Positions 45,241 through 56,626 of a DNA stretch of 64,000 nucleotides are shown piece after piece. Position 1 is the stretch's first letter, and every line of letters begins with the position of its first letter. Made by a program: the position numbers and the translations under genes. The DNA is from Rhizomys pruinosus. Lineage: Eukaryota > Chordata > Mammalia > Rodentia > Spalacidae. The notes under the pieces are model-generated. The model saw only the letters and a program-made list of their open reading frames with translations. It was not told the origin of the DNA and did no database searches. The DNA is taken from NCBI GenBank assembly GCA_009823505.1, contig VZQC01009559.1, positions 169,712 through 233,711 on the forward strand, given 5' to 3'.

Positions 45241-48200
45241 TTTGGATGTTGAAAAATGTAGCTTTAGGGATGTACGTCATTTGCTGGGATGAGAGTTGTC
45301 TGCTGACATGTGGTTGTTTTGTGTGTGATCCGTATTCCAGTGGGGAGGTCTTCTACGCCTGCGTGCGAATGGCTTTTCTCTATTTGTTCTAACTCTTGTT
45401 GCTGGTGTTTGCAGCAAATTCAGAAGTCAACAAGCTATTGTGGGCAGGGGCAAGTGGCTGCATAGGTAAGTCTGATTAGATGTAGGGGCATTCCATATTG
45501 CATATTCTTGGCCAAGGAAGGGGCCTTTAATAATACGAATTCAAGTATGAACTAATATTGACTGAGAGAGAAGTATATATTAGGAACTTGGCTTAGCACT
45601 CTCTGATTTTGTCTTAATAATAAGTTTGTATATTTAACTCATTTTTATGGACCAGGAAAGTAGAAAGTGATGTACAACTTAAAACCATCCCACATATACA
45701 CTTGCTGGTTATGGTTCATAGTTCAAACTAAGCAACCAGAGCTCAAGCTGAGCAGAGGAATAAAGAAGTAATAGTTATGGGCTCAGCCTAAGAGATGAGG
45801 CCCAGAGGAGATCCACTACCCTGTTGTATTCTACTTATTATCTTCCTGGTTGCACCTTCTCTGGAGGTTAGTAGGAAATACATAGTTGTATGGTGGCTTT
45901 CTTTTGTTGATGCTATCAATTTATCAAGCAAAACAGAACTATTCTAATTAGTAACAGAATCAAAGAGAGGTGATGACTATTTAATCAGACAGCTCATACC
46001 TCTTGGCATGAGAAAATCAGCTTCTTTTACACTGTAGGTTCTCTGCTGTGAACCCCAGTCATGAATGCCCAATATCAGTGCTCTTGCTGAGAGCAAACTC
46101 GTAGCTCCTGAGGGCAGAAGGTCAAAGCTGCAATGGATGCACTAGAATTAAGCTGGCTTCCACCATAAAGCTTCATATAAATATTACACTGGCTCCACAA
46201 GACACTCAATATTTGGTTTCTGAACCTATTAATATATAATGAGGATACGATGTAATTAATATCGTTTGTTTTGATTTTCTGTTAAATCCGCTTTAGTAAT
46301 AAGAATGTAAGGTAATTATTCAGAAAGCCTTTTCAACAAATGTCAGATTTCATTGATTAAAAATCAAGTCAGTGCTTCATTTGAAATGATATTTACAAGC
46401 ATGCTTTAAGCAGAAATGAATAATTATCAGGTTATTGAGCTGCAAGTTATCTGCAAAGAATTGTCTATTTTTTTTTTTTTCTTTTTGCACCAAGGCTTGA
46501 TTTCAAATAATAATAGAGAGAAAAAAAAAAAAACAGAGTATTGAGAAATATGCTTCTGCTTTGAGGGGTTTAATTTTTTAACACAATATGAAGCCAGGTT
46601 CCCTCTGTTGATTGTAGAATTGCTGGAATTTGAAGTGTTGTGGGTGGGAAGGGGGGGGGGCGGACAGGGCAGAGCCAGGCAGCCAGGCATTGTTGCTTGG
46701 GAGGGCTGCCAGGCTGTTTCCAGTGCTGCCATCTCAAATTCCCCTCATTCCTATGCCTATGGCAGGTTATGGTGGCTATACTGAGACAGTGCACGGACAT
46801 TTCCTTCCTAGAAAATGTCTTTTGTTTCTCTCTATTTCTTTATCATTCTTTTGCATAAACAATGGAAAACTAGTGTGTGACCTATTATCAAGTTGACTCG
46901 TGCTGAAGGACCTGCGAATTCACAGCCATCCATTTATTTATTTTTCTTGGACAAAGGCATGCATACAACTGAAACAAATTTAGATTGCTGCACATTCCTA
47001 CTCACAAATAGACATGTACACATAAATCAAATCATGACACTGTAATGATTTTAAAATAATGTTCTATGTGACTCTTATTTAAAATATTCTAATAAAGTGA
47101 CATAAACTCACCAATAATGCTCGTTTTTATACTCATCTTCCTTCATACCAGCCACTGTTATAGTTGTTTCCAGCATGATAGCAAGATAGTGACCCCAAAT
47201 CCCTACTGTGGACCTCACATTCAAGTCAGGGCAACAGACTGTAACAGGCAAGCACATGGAGTACATAGCTTGGCAGTTGGTGAGAGGCTCCATCCAGTAT
47301 GATTGCACAGGGCTATGGGTAGGGAGGCTTGGCAGGGAACTCTAGTTCATGATTGGGATGTCAGAAAAGCCTTTCTGAAAAACTGATGGTTGAATAAAAG
47401 TTTGAAGAGAATGATCAAGAGTGAGCCCCCTGGCAGTCTGGGAGAAGTGTACCACAGCTTCATGGACCAGGACATGCAAAGCCCCTGCTGCGATGGGTGA
47501 TTGGTGCAGATCAAGGAGGCCAATGCAGCTAGCATAGGATGAAAGTGGAAAATATCAGGTACGATAGCAGATGTAATTGAGAACTCCTAAGTGAAATCTC
47601 TGAAGGTGAGGAGGCCACTGAATGGCAGGTAGCCCTGTCCTCTCTCTGAGTCTCACTAGATACTAAGTCACTTGACCAATGATGCTCACGATCTAAATGG
47701 GCCCATTTTTGCATGTTTAGGGCTTGGGATTCAATCAGACCTTTACTCTGAGATGACATTTAGGGCCACAAGGTTTGGTAAATGTTTTTTTTAATGAGAG
47801 AATTTAACAGGGAAGAAAAATATTAGAGATTATATGATCATTTAGTCATATTGAGGATAGTGTTTTATATAGGTTATGTAAGTGGCATTGTTTCTAGATG
47901 TAATTCAATGGATTTTTAAATTGAGATATTGTGATAGTTGTTTTCCTATGAAAAGAGTGGACTGACATTTTAATACCGTTTTCCCGGTTCCTGACTCTCA
48001 GTATGTTCTTTTTCTACTTTTAATTTTTACTTGGTTTCTACTTAAATGTTAGGAGGAAGTCTCATAACGGGTTTGATTAAAAGACCAAATCAAAGCAATG
48101 GGGAGGGGATGGAGGGAAACTGAGCAAGAATTTAGTTGTTATTTTGGCTAACTGCATTACTTTGTTCAGGAGTTAGCGATGAACACTGCAATCATTGCAT

Positions 48201-49200
48201 CTATGTGTTTTCGATTCTCTACCTCATATCCATGCAAAGGAGATTTCATTAGGTGATCAAGTAGAGAACATAGAGGATATGTACATATATTAATGGTGCC
48301 AAGTCCCAAATCTTTCTGAATCTTATTAGAGAACCTGAACAAAGCTTCTTCAGAGAGTGATCCCATTTCCAGGATCAGGAAGCCCATTATCAGACGTATA
48401 AACCCAGGACCAGAAAATACCTGAGACCCTAACCAGTAGATGAGCAAAGTAGTCTGCAATTAGGGTAAATGAAAACCTGGGAAATGTGAAGACCCTTAGT
48501 TCTATGGCATAGAAAATGAAATTTCTGTAATAACAAATTAGGATGTAATGAGGTCACATTAGCAGAATAAGAGGCCCAGATGCCTCAATGATTTAATCTC
48601 GCTCTTCACGTAAGCTTGCATTGAATTTTAATGAGTATTTTGATTGATAACATATTTAGTTCAAAATAGGTCTTTGAAGACAGCTGTAAGAGTATTAACA
48701 TTTTAAAGATGCTGTGATAGAAATTTATTTCATTAAGTAGCTGATAAGGAAAAAAAGTCACAATATAAACCTGCCAGTTGCAGACATACCGTTATGACCC
48801 ATCTATTCCTATTGAGAGAAGAGTTGGTAATGTGTCTTTATTGGACTGTTCTTTGAACACTATGGGAGCTCATTTTCGTTATTGAAGAAAATGCCAAGTG
48901 GCATCAATGAAGCAGGTACGGTAAAAGCATTAAGCTTAAGAGAAGGAAATTTTGAGCAAAAGCTGCCTAAATATAAGATAGCTTGGTGGCTCAGCTCCTG
49001 GTAAAATTGAAATGGCTTTAACAGCTTAGGGATTATCTCAGTGGGGATTGAAAGCTCAGACCAGTGCTTTCTGGTAGTAGTAGAACTGCATAGATACAAG
49101 TTATAGCTGTGCTTAAAATTTCTGGTAGCCAAATTAAAGCAGCAAAAAGATAGATGAAATTAGTACATGTTATGTAGTTGCCGAATATCAAAAATATTTT
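45241..49200. other. Anonymous sequence with no supported gene
   Basis: Nothing coding is supported. 47315-47450 (AAAGCCTTTCTGAAAAACTG..CTGGGAGAAGTGTACCA) resembles an antisense L2-type old repeat. T and A runs at 46468-46535 and a G run at 46651-46661 are simple-sequence features. Opposite-strand overlapping frames around 46630-46800 and 47108-47308 look fortuitous. Confidence 0.4.
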
Positions 49201-49514
49201 CATATCAACATGTAACTGCATAGCATTATTACAGAGATATTCTGCATATTGTTTTTAGTCTGTGAACCTGTTTTGGATCTTGCTCTGCCCCCAAAGAGGT
49301 AAGAAGAAGTCTAGTTCCTCTTCCATATGACATGTAACTGCATAGCATTATTACAGAGATATTCTGCATATTGTTTTTAGTCTGTGAACCTGTTTTGGAT
49401 CTTGCTCTGCCCCCAAAGAGGTAAGAAGTCTAGTTCCTCTTCCATATGACATGTAACTGCATAGCATTATTACAGAGATATTCTGCATATTGCTTTTAGT
49501 CTGTGAACCTGTTT
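49201..49514. repeat. ~120-bp tandem repeat, about 2.5 copies
   Basis: The block TGTAACTGCATAGCATTATT starts at 49211, 49333 and 49452, giving periods of 122 and 119 bp. The 3-bp difference is one AAG unit in GGTAAGAAGAAG against GGTAAGAAG. Copies are nearly identical, so the duplication is recent. Each complete unit contains CAAAGAGGTAAG, a strong match to a 5' splice-site consensus. No known satellite is recognised. Confidence 0.93.
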
Positions 49515-49984
49515 CAATCCCTTTCACATTTTGAAAAGACTCTTCTTTGCTCTGCAAAGCATCCCTTTGACATACTAAATGTCCAGGTTCTAACAATCAT
49601 TTTCTCTTGCCTTTTGGTACCTTCCAGGCCACTGTCCTCTGGAAATGCTCCCATCTTCACAGATAGCCTTCTGGAGTTGGACTCCCAGGATTAGTCTTAT
49701 GAGTATAACAGATCTGTCACTCCTCCTTGTCCTGAATGTATACCCCTATTAGTGCTACAGCCAGTGGATAAAGCTGATAGTTTACTAGATGGGGCAGTAG
49801 ACTCAATTCAAGTTCAAGTTGAAACTCCCAATTTCCTTTTCCTGGAAACACTTTGAAGCCAGGGTGTATTTGCTGAGGATCATGACGCTTTTGTGTCGGG
49901 ATCCTCTCCTGCTCTGATACTTCAGGGTCCTGGGATGCCCTTAGCAGTGTAGTCCTATGGTCATGTAATTCTGTGAGTTTCTTA
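49515..49984. other. Anonymous sequence
   Basis: No element or gene recognised. Confidence 0.4.
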
Positions 49985-50207
49985 AAAATATTTTATCTCA
50001 TTTTTGTTTTGTGTGTATGAGTGTATTGCCTGCATGTGTGTAAGTGCACCTGAGTCCTGCAATATACCCTTGGAGGTCAGAAGAGAACCTCGGATTCCCC
50101 TGGAACTGGAGTTACAGACAGTTGAGCTGCGAGTAGGGGCTGGGAATTGAACCTGGGTCCTCTGCAAGAGCAGCCAGTACTCAACCACTGGGCCATTTCT
50201 CCAGGCC
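49985..50207 (-). mobile_element. B2 SINE
   Basis: Minus-strand B2: head GGCCTGGAGAAATGGCCCAG, B-box GGTTCAATTCCCAGCCCC, CCAGTTCCAGGGGAATCCGA, tail AATACACTCATACACACAAA. It lacks the 17-bp internal duplication and has a small deletion around the CACATGGTGG block. Confidence 0.93.
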
Positions 50208-51339
50208 TGATTCTCTAAGTTTTATAGCAATAAGACATTTTACTGAGGCTTATAGTTTGTCTTTCATTCCATGTTTGGAGTTTCTCTGGGAAACTTTGCA
50301 ATTTACCTAAGAATGGAGTGGGTTGAGAATATAGTTAATTTACATTCATTGGGGGTAATTTGTGTGGTTTGGAGTCATTAATACAGCTATTTCATGCTAA
50401 CTTGGTACCGGAATTGTGAAAATATTTTTCTTTTGCCTTTGAGATGACTAACAAGGGCTTGTACACAACAGCAGTGCTTCATGGCTGCATGTGGTATGTC
50501 AGGGTGATTATATCCTGGTGTCCAGCAGTCAGAAGCTGCTCCTTGAACTTCTCCCTCATTCATCCCTAGTTAATTCTATAAATGATTTTATTCTTATTAG
50601 TACTTAGTTGAATACGTTCTCCCTTGTCAAACACATTCTTGATAATATAGTATATATCAGTAACATATTTTTCCTGGTGGGTGTATAGAAAATAGAACTT
50701 ATCAGACTTTAAATAATTTTTAAAAAATATACCCAACAAGGTTTACTTGGGGAACAGCATGAAATTTAAATATATGAACTCCCATGTTTTAAAGGCAAGA
50801 TTTAGCAGTCTACAGTGAGTTAGTCTCTTATAAGAAAGTAATTTGAACAAATATTTCTGCAAATTTGAGAATAGCCATAAAAATTCTTTTGATACAAGAG
50901 TAATGAATTGTTAAATCAAATGGAATTTTCTGTACAATGAATAGAGGCAAACAAATTTTGATCAGTAATATCAATAAAAGATTGAAATATATTTCTATTG
51001 TCCCCACAAAATATGAAGAAAATCAGGGTCATAAAAAAGTGATCAAAGACTGTCTATCAATAAAAAAAGAGTATAGCTGAACTGTACAACAGGTAGTAAA
51101 TGAATACAAATGTCAAATTTGATTTTGTGATATTTGTGGTACTTGCCAGATTTTTTTAAAGTTTACTTTGTGATTTATATTTTCATTCTCATTAAATAAT
51201 TATACTTAATGATTATTTAATGAATAACAATTATTATTTAATGAATAGTGAATATTTAATTTTGTGTTTGTAACTTAGTATTCTGTAAGAGGCTTGCCTG
51301 CCCTTGTTTCTATAGGTTTCAAACCCAGCAAAATCTGCT
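50208..51339. other. Anonymous AT-rich sequence
   Basis: No element or gene recognised. ATTTAATGAATA-type motifs repeat at 51190-51260. Confidence 0.4.
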
Positions 51340-51600
51340 TCTGCCTCTGCCTCAAGCACCCCTGTTGGTAAAAACTACCCATCACTCAAAGCCAAGATCA
51401 AATGTCACTTGCATTATAATCTATTTTCCCCCATCCTTAATCAGATGGGAACTACTTCAGAATTATACACTGCTTTGTGTTTTAGCACTTAGAACCATTA
51501 TCAAAGTGCCCTTTGTTCTATTTATCTGTATCTTATAATTTTAGCATTACTATATGTCTTCCGTACTGAAGAAATGTAAGCTTAGCACAACATATCTTAA
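51340..51600 (+). mobile_element. L2-like LINE 3' region
   Basis: AGATCAAATGTCACTTGCAT, TTTTAGCACTTAGAACC, TTCTATTTATCTGTATCTTA and GAAATGTAAGC follow the order of the L2 3' portion (consensus blocks near CAAATGTCACCTCC, ATAGCACTTATCACC, TTTATTGTCTG, GAATGTAAGCTCC). It is an ancient, decayed fragment. Confidence 0.6.
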
Positions 51601-51919
51601 ATGAAAGGGGCTGGGGCATGGAGGCTAAGGCCTTCACGCTAACAGAAGAGCACTATTCAGGTCAACAGTGATTGAGAGAGGCTGTCAGTGTCAGCCATCT
51701 AAGAGGAATCCTGATGTGTTGGTGGAGCACAGGGACATTCGATTGAGTTGATGATAATGGTGAGCCAGGTGAATCCTGATAATCAATGAGATTTTTACCT
51801 AGCCAAGAGGGTTCCAGTAGAAGAGTAAGAAGTTAGAGGCAGATGAATCAACATCTTGCAGAGACAATTTGCTCATTGATATTTATTGAAGTACTTACTG
51901 TTCATAACCACTAGGTTAA
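51601..51919. other. Anonymous sequence
   Basis: No feature recognised. Confidence 0.4.
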
Positions 51920-52330
51920 GGAACAAATCTTGGTGTTTGGGAGCACAGGAATGGATAAAGAAAATGTGGAATATGAATACAATGCAGTTTTATTCAACTA
52001 TAAAAAGAATGAAGCAATGTCATTTTCCAGAAAAATGGATGTAATTTACATATTAAAGTAAATTAAGGTAGACTCAAAAAGACAATGTCACATACTTTCT
52101 CCCATTTGTAAATCCTAGATTTTATAATAGATACATATGGTAATGCATTTACATATGACATGAATGTAGGAGTGAAACAGTCTGAGAGAACAAAGGTCCA
52201 ATGTTGGAGTTGGGGAAGAGAAAAGTAGAGGCATGCGTGTGGGTGACATCGTCAAAATATACTGTATACTTATATAAAAATGTCCTTATGAGTCTCAGTA
52301 CTAAGCATAATGAAGGTATGGAAATTAAAA
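51920..52330 (+). mobile_element. Old L1 ORF2 end plus 3' UTR fragment
   Basis: GGATAAAGAAAATGTGGAAT, ACAATGCAGTTTTATTCAAC and CATTTTCCAGAAAAATGGAT are sense L1 landmarks for the end of ORF2. CATACTTTCTCCCATTTGTA begins the 3' UTR. It is decayed and 5'-truncated. Confidence 0.7.
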
Positions 52331-52429
52331 AGAGAAAGAATTTAGGGGTAGCAATTTCTTAGCGTCATAAGTATGTACATCCAGACATCAGTCTTGAGAA
52401 ACTCTACGATAGCAAAAAGCTCAGGTCCT

Positions 52430-52762
52430 CTCATAGTTAATCTTGGCAGTCAGCCTGATGCGAGTTAAAATCACCTAGAAAAGAGCTTTAAATGAGGAGG
52501 GAAGTTGTACTGTCAAAGTGGGCAGTGCATCCCCTGACTAGTGTCTTAGACTGAACACAAAGAGGAGAAGGAGGAAAGTAGTCGTCTTTCTCTGTTACCT
52601 AGCTGAAGGTAAGATGTTACCTGTATGTTCACCGTCAAGGCTTCCACACCATCATGGACTGTAACTCCTTAAATAATGAGTCAAAATAAAGCCTTCCTTC
52701 CTTAAGTCGCTTTTGTCGAGTAGACTGTCATAGCAATGAGAAAAGGTAGCTAATACAAGGGC
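52430..52762 (+). mobile_element. URR1/MER-type rodent repeat
   Basis: GGCAGTCAGCCTGATGCGAG, AAAATCACCTAGAAAAGAGC, CACCATCATGGACTGTAACT, AAAATAAAGCCTTCCTTCCT and the end TGTCATAGCAATGAGAAAAG, then GTAGCTAATACAA, follow a frequent rodent repeat. The right half is related to 19155-19525 and, inverted, to 955-1307. The class is uncertain. Confidence 0.6.
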
Positions 52763-53552
52763 TTGATCACTGTTTGTAAGAACCCAATTCCTAGCAGGAG
52801 AGCAAAGAATGAAAACTACAATAAGTAGATGGCGTGATGCCACCTGGCCATCTTGAGATCTTCCTATGCAAGATGAAAAAAAGATGGAACCCAGAGTGCA
52901 ACTGAGCCTGCTGGTAGAAACTGAGGGGTTGAACCCTGAGAAGAGCAGTATGACTGGGAGCAATCTAGAGAACTGCAACATTGCTGGAAGACAGGGACAT
53001 TGTGGCCTTCTGGCTCTTTCAATATTCCCAAATGATGTTGGATTGATGGTTGATATTTGTAAAGTTAGAAATGGAGCCAGGGTTTTTAGACAGCTCCTAT
53101 ATGCTGCCCACTCTAGAGTTTGTCACTCTTTTCCCTAAACTGTGTTTACCAGAAATCAATGACTTGAGTGAATGGCGCTAGAAATCTGCTTTTCTCTGTC
53201 TCTGTCACACTTTGTAAATACTATCTATGGTGTTCTTTTACTATTTGTGACAATCATAGATACTGTTTGTTTTGTCACCATTATCACCTAATGAGCTTTT
53301 AGCCAACTAAGATTTATTTGTCTTCCATAACATAAAATTTAAATTTGTTCTCCTAAATATACAAGTGGTTTCTTCAATAAAAACCACAAAACTTTATATG
53401 CATATATATAAAATTTTATTATATATATTTATTATATATATTTAAAGGCTTTTGTTTGAGAATTATAGAATGCCAGGATTATTATCTCTTATTTACTGTG
53501 ATATATGTTTTTTGTGTTTTATACAATATGCAATACTTTTAAATTTTGTTTT
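52763..53552. other. Anonymous sequence
   Basis: No element or gene recognised. Frames at 52652-53138 overlap on opposite strands without motifs. An AT-rich stretch lies at 53400-53440. Confidence 0.4.
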
Positions 53553-53565
53553 TCAATGTTTATTT

Positions 53566-53813
53566 ATTTTTTTTTTAATTTTTTTTTTTATTTCCGTACG
53601 TGTATGAATGTATTGTGTGCATGCAAGTCTGTGCACCCGTGACGTGCAATGCCGCGGAGGTCAGAAGAGGGCGTCGGACTCCCCTGGAACTGGAGTTCTC
53701 CTGGAACTGGAGTTTCAGACGGCTCTCAGCCGCCATGTGGGTGCTGGGGATCGAACCCGGGTCCTCTGCAAGAGCGGTCGGCGCTCTTAACCGCTAGGCC
53801 ATCGCTCCAGCCC
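53566..53813 (-). mobile_element. Young B2 SINE with 17-bp internal duplication
   Basis: Minus-strand B2 with intact boxes (TGGCCTAGCGGTTAAGAG, GGGTTCGATCCCC), many preserved CpGs and the tandem CTGGAACTGGAGTTCTC. TCAATGTTTATTT is duplicated at 53553-53565 and 53814-53826. With 14237-14490 and 60226-60483 it is among the least diverged B2 copies here. The overlapping plus-strand open frames of about 60 residues recur at the other B2 copies and are SINE read-through. Confidence 0.97.
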
Positions 53814-53826
53814 TCAATGTTTATTT

Positions 53827-54607
53827 TTTAATAAACATTATACATTCAAGCCTCTGTCTCTATGTGTGGGTTCTAATTCTAAGTACAATTTACATGGAGA
53901 ACTTTGATCACCATTTCTTTTATTTACCTAAGATGTTTAATAAGTTTTGGGAAAAACAGACTCAGGAGCAGATTTCCCAAAATGGTGCATATCATTTGAA
54001 AAATGTTTTGAGGATGAAATATAAGCCCAACTAGAGTTTTTGGAATATGGGGCTCCTTAGTTAATGTTAGTTCTCCTTATATTAAGTATTTTAATTTTTC
54101 ATTTTCAAAACTTTCTGTATAAATTTGTTACTTATTGAGTCTTACATTTTATTTATATGTTACATTTTGCTGCAAATACAATAGCTTGTCTTCAAAAAAC
54201 TACTTGTATTAATCTTTTTTAAATTCTTGTATTTTTACTTCTTCTATTATTGCTTTAGTTGATTCCTCCAGGATATTTTTGAACAAAGTAATAAGTAGAA
54301 TACCTAATTTTTTATTGAATACAGAAATGTTTCAATAGTTGATCATTGTTATGAACTGTGATTTTTTAAAAAAATACAATATTACATTCTAAATTGCTAA
54401 TTTTTCTTTTGATATTTTTAATTCATTTAAAACTTTAACATAACTATTGTGAGTTACCATTATCAGGTATTTTCAGTACACATATTAATGCATGTAGTTT
54501 ATTTTCTTCATTTTGTTGAGATGATGATTTTCAGTGGTTTATTCTGGTATTAAACGAAGTTTGCATTCTTTGTATGAACACTTCTTTGTCATTATATACT
54601 TATTTTC
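53827..54607. other. Anonymous AT-rich sequence
   Basis: No element or gene recognised. Confidence 0.4.
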
Positions 54608-54624
54608 ATATAGATCTAATTTCT

Positions 54625-54847
54625 TTCTTTCTTTATTTTTTTATGTGTATGAATGTACTGTCTGCATGTAGGTTTGTGCACCCGTGTCGTGCAATGCCAA
54701 GGAGGTCAGAAGAGGGTGTTGGATTCCCTTGGAACTGGAGTTAAAGATGGTTCTCAGCTGCCATGTGGGTGCTGGGGATTGAACCTGGGTCCTCTGCAAG
54801 AGCAGCCGGTGCTCTTAACTGCTAGACCATCTCTCCATCCCCATTTT
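54625..54847 (-). mobile_element. B2 SINE with 17-bp target-site duplication
   Basis: Minus-strand B2 without the internal duplication (AACTGGAGTTAAAGATGG). ATATAGATCTAATTTCT is repeated exactly at 54608-54624 and 54848-54864. Boxes are intact apart from CpG decay. Confidence 0.97.
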
Positions 54848-55009
54848 ATATAGATCTAATTTCTATGTGAATATGAATGCTTCTTGCATATGTGTTCATG
54901 TCTGAGTTCTGCCTGAGATATTACTATTATTATTATTATTTTTTTTTTTGAGGTGGCTTTTGATAGGTTATGGTACCAAAGTTTTTCTGGTCTTATAAAA
55001 CATAGTGGA

Positions 55010-55174
55010 TGCCGGGTGTGGTGGTGCATGCCTTTAATCCTAGCACTCGGGAGGCAGAGACAGGCGAATCTTTGTGAGTTCAAGGCCAGCCTGGTCTACA
55101 GAGCGAGTTCCAGGACAGCTGGGGCTACAGGGAGACCCTGTCTCGAAAAGAACAACAAAAAAATAATAAAAATA
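55010..55174 (+). mobile_element. Young B1 SINE with 13-bp target-site duplication
   Basis: Plus-strand B1: GCCGGGTGTGGTGGTGCATG, CACTCGGGAGGCAGAGACAG, CAAGGCCAGCCTGGTCTACA, CAGGACAGCTGGGGCTACAG, CCCTGTCTCGAAAAG and an A-rich tail. AAAACATAGTGGA is duplicated at 54997-55009 and 55175-55187. It is close to the B1 consensus. Confidence 0.97.
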
Positions 55175-55187
55175 AAAACATAGTGGA

Positions 55188-55319
55188 CAATGTTCCTCAT
55201 TTATTTTTAGATATGTGTAAGATTAGTGATATTTTACTTAAAGGCAGAGAGATATAGCATTGTCACTTATGCCTTCTACGTTTAACATTTTGTTACTATT
55301 ATTTATAACTTTTTATTGA
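55188..55319. other. Short anonymous spacer
   Basis: No feature recognised. Confidence 0.4.
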
Positions 55320-56450
55320 ATTTTTGCAAATTTCATAGTGTGTTTTGATCATATTAATATCCCCTCCCCTATCTGTACCACCACTTACTCCTCTACCCAA
55401 TTTTATATATTCTATTCTAGAATCAAATTTGTGTTTCCAAATCCCCTTCCCTGTGAATCCATCCATTGGAACCTCTTTGACCTGTGGACTCTCCCCTTAA
55501 AAGAGACTGAATTCCTCTCCCAGCAGCCATTGGTTACCAATACTTCCTCAGTTCTGGTTTGAATATTCTACACCCATCCCTACATCTGTTCTGGGATTTT
55601 TGTCAGTCTTGAGCTTAGGTAGGACTTGTCACTATTACTGTGGGTTCATATGAGTGACTGACTGTGTGGAAAACTCTGTTTCCTTGGGGTCATCCACCTC
55701 ATCTGGGTCTTTCAATCTTTCCACTCCTTCATCTGCAATGACACTTCAGCCTTGGGAGGCAGAAGTTTGATATAGGTGTCCTATCCAGGGACAAGAAGTC
55801 TGTAGTTTCTTATTTTCTACATGTTAACCAGTTGTGGGTCTCTTTGTTTATTGTCATCTGTTGCATAAGGAAACTTTAATGTTATGAGTTGAGAAACAAT
55901 GTCATTAGGAGTTGGTTGACTACTGTATCTATTTAGCAGTAAGTATCACAGTATTATGCTCTCACCTATGGCCCATGTCCTGATTAACCTCAGGTTCCTA
56001 GGCATGATATCAATGTCAGGAATGGCTTCCATCTTATGAAGCAGACCTTAAATCCAAATGGAAAGTGTTTGGTTACTTCCAGAGTATCCCTGCCACTATT
56101 GTACAGGTGGGCATATCTTGCCAGGCCACTTGTTATTGTAGCCTACAGGATTCAAGGTGGTTAAGGTTAATGCTTAATTTTCTCTTCAGGTAGTTTGCAC
56201 ATCACTTTCCAGCACTATGGAAGCTAGCCAGTAGAGATGAGGCTTTGTAGTCAGTACCAGTTTGATTTCTCCTTTGTTCTACAGTTCATGTGTGTACTAT
56301 CTTTAGAAATAGGGTCTTACTGTGAAGTTCTGATGGGTAGCCAAGAACAGGGACAATGACCAGTACTGTTTGAGGTATGGGATCTCTGATCAGCTGTTTC
56401 AAAAAAGAACATCTAAATGGATGTTAATTTTTCAAAAATTTTGAGAATTT
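55320..56450 (-). mobile_element. Lx-like L1 3' UTR, antisense
   Basis: The sequence runs parallel to 30590-31215 and 32200-32600 in the same order: TTTTGATCATATTAATATCC, CTCTCCCAGCAGCCATTGGT, CATATGAGTGACTGACTG, GATATAGGTGTCCTATCCAG, GGGCATATCTTGCCAGGCCA, CTTTCCAGCACTATGGAAGC. It shows what the interrupted element at 30586-35345 looked like before its insertions. No ORF2 sequence is attached. Confidence 0.78.
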
Positions 56451-56589
56451 TTCCAATATTTTGGTGTCCAGCTGACTTCTTTTGCTTTTAGAGAACATAC
56501 ATATTTGACTCCAGTTCTTTCTCATATTTACTTGTCAAGTCGCTTGCTTTTCTGAACATTAGATTTTATTACATGTGGGTACATAGAAA

Positions 56590-56626
56590 CACATACACAC
56601 ACATACACACACACACACACACACAC
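56590..56626. repeat. (CA)n microsatellite
   Basis: CA array with T interruptions. Confidence 0.93.

Noticed and set aside
46651..46661. G-quadruplex promoter element
   Set aside because: A single G run in otherwise ordinary sequence; four spaced G tracts are not clearly present and no gene is nearby.
49201..49514. CRISPR-like direct repeats
   Set aside because: Units are adjacent ~120-bp tandem copies without unique spacers, in a mammalian nuclear context.
53600..53831. Three overlapping open frames of about 60 residues, repeated at 14269, 36620, 54653 and 60250
   Set aside because: They are translations of B2 SINE sequence; similarity among them reflects the SINE, not a protein family.
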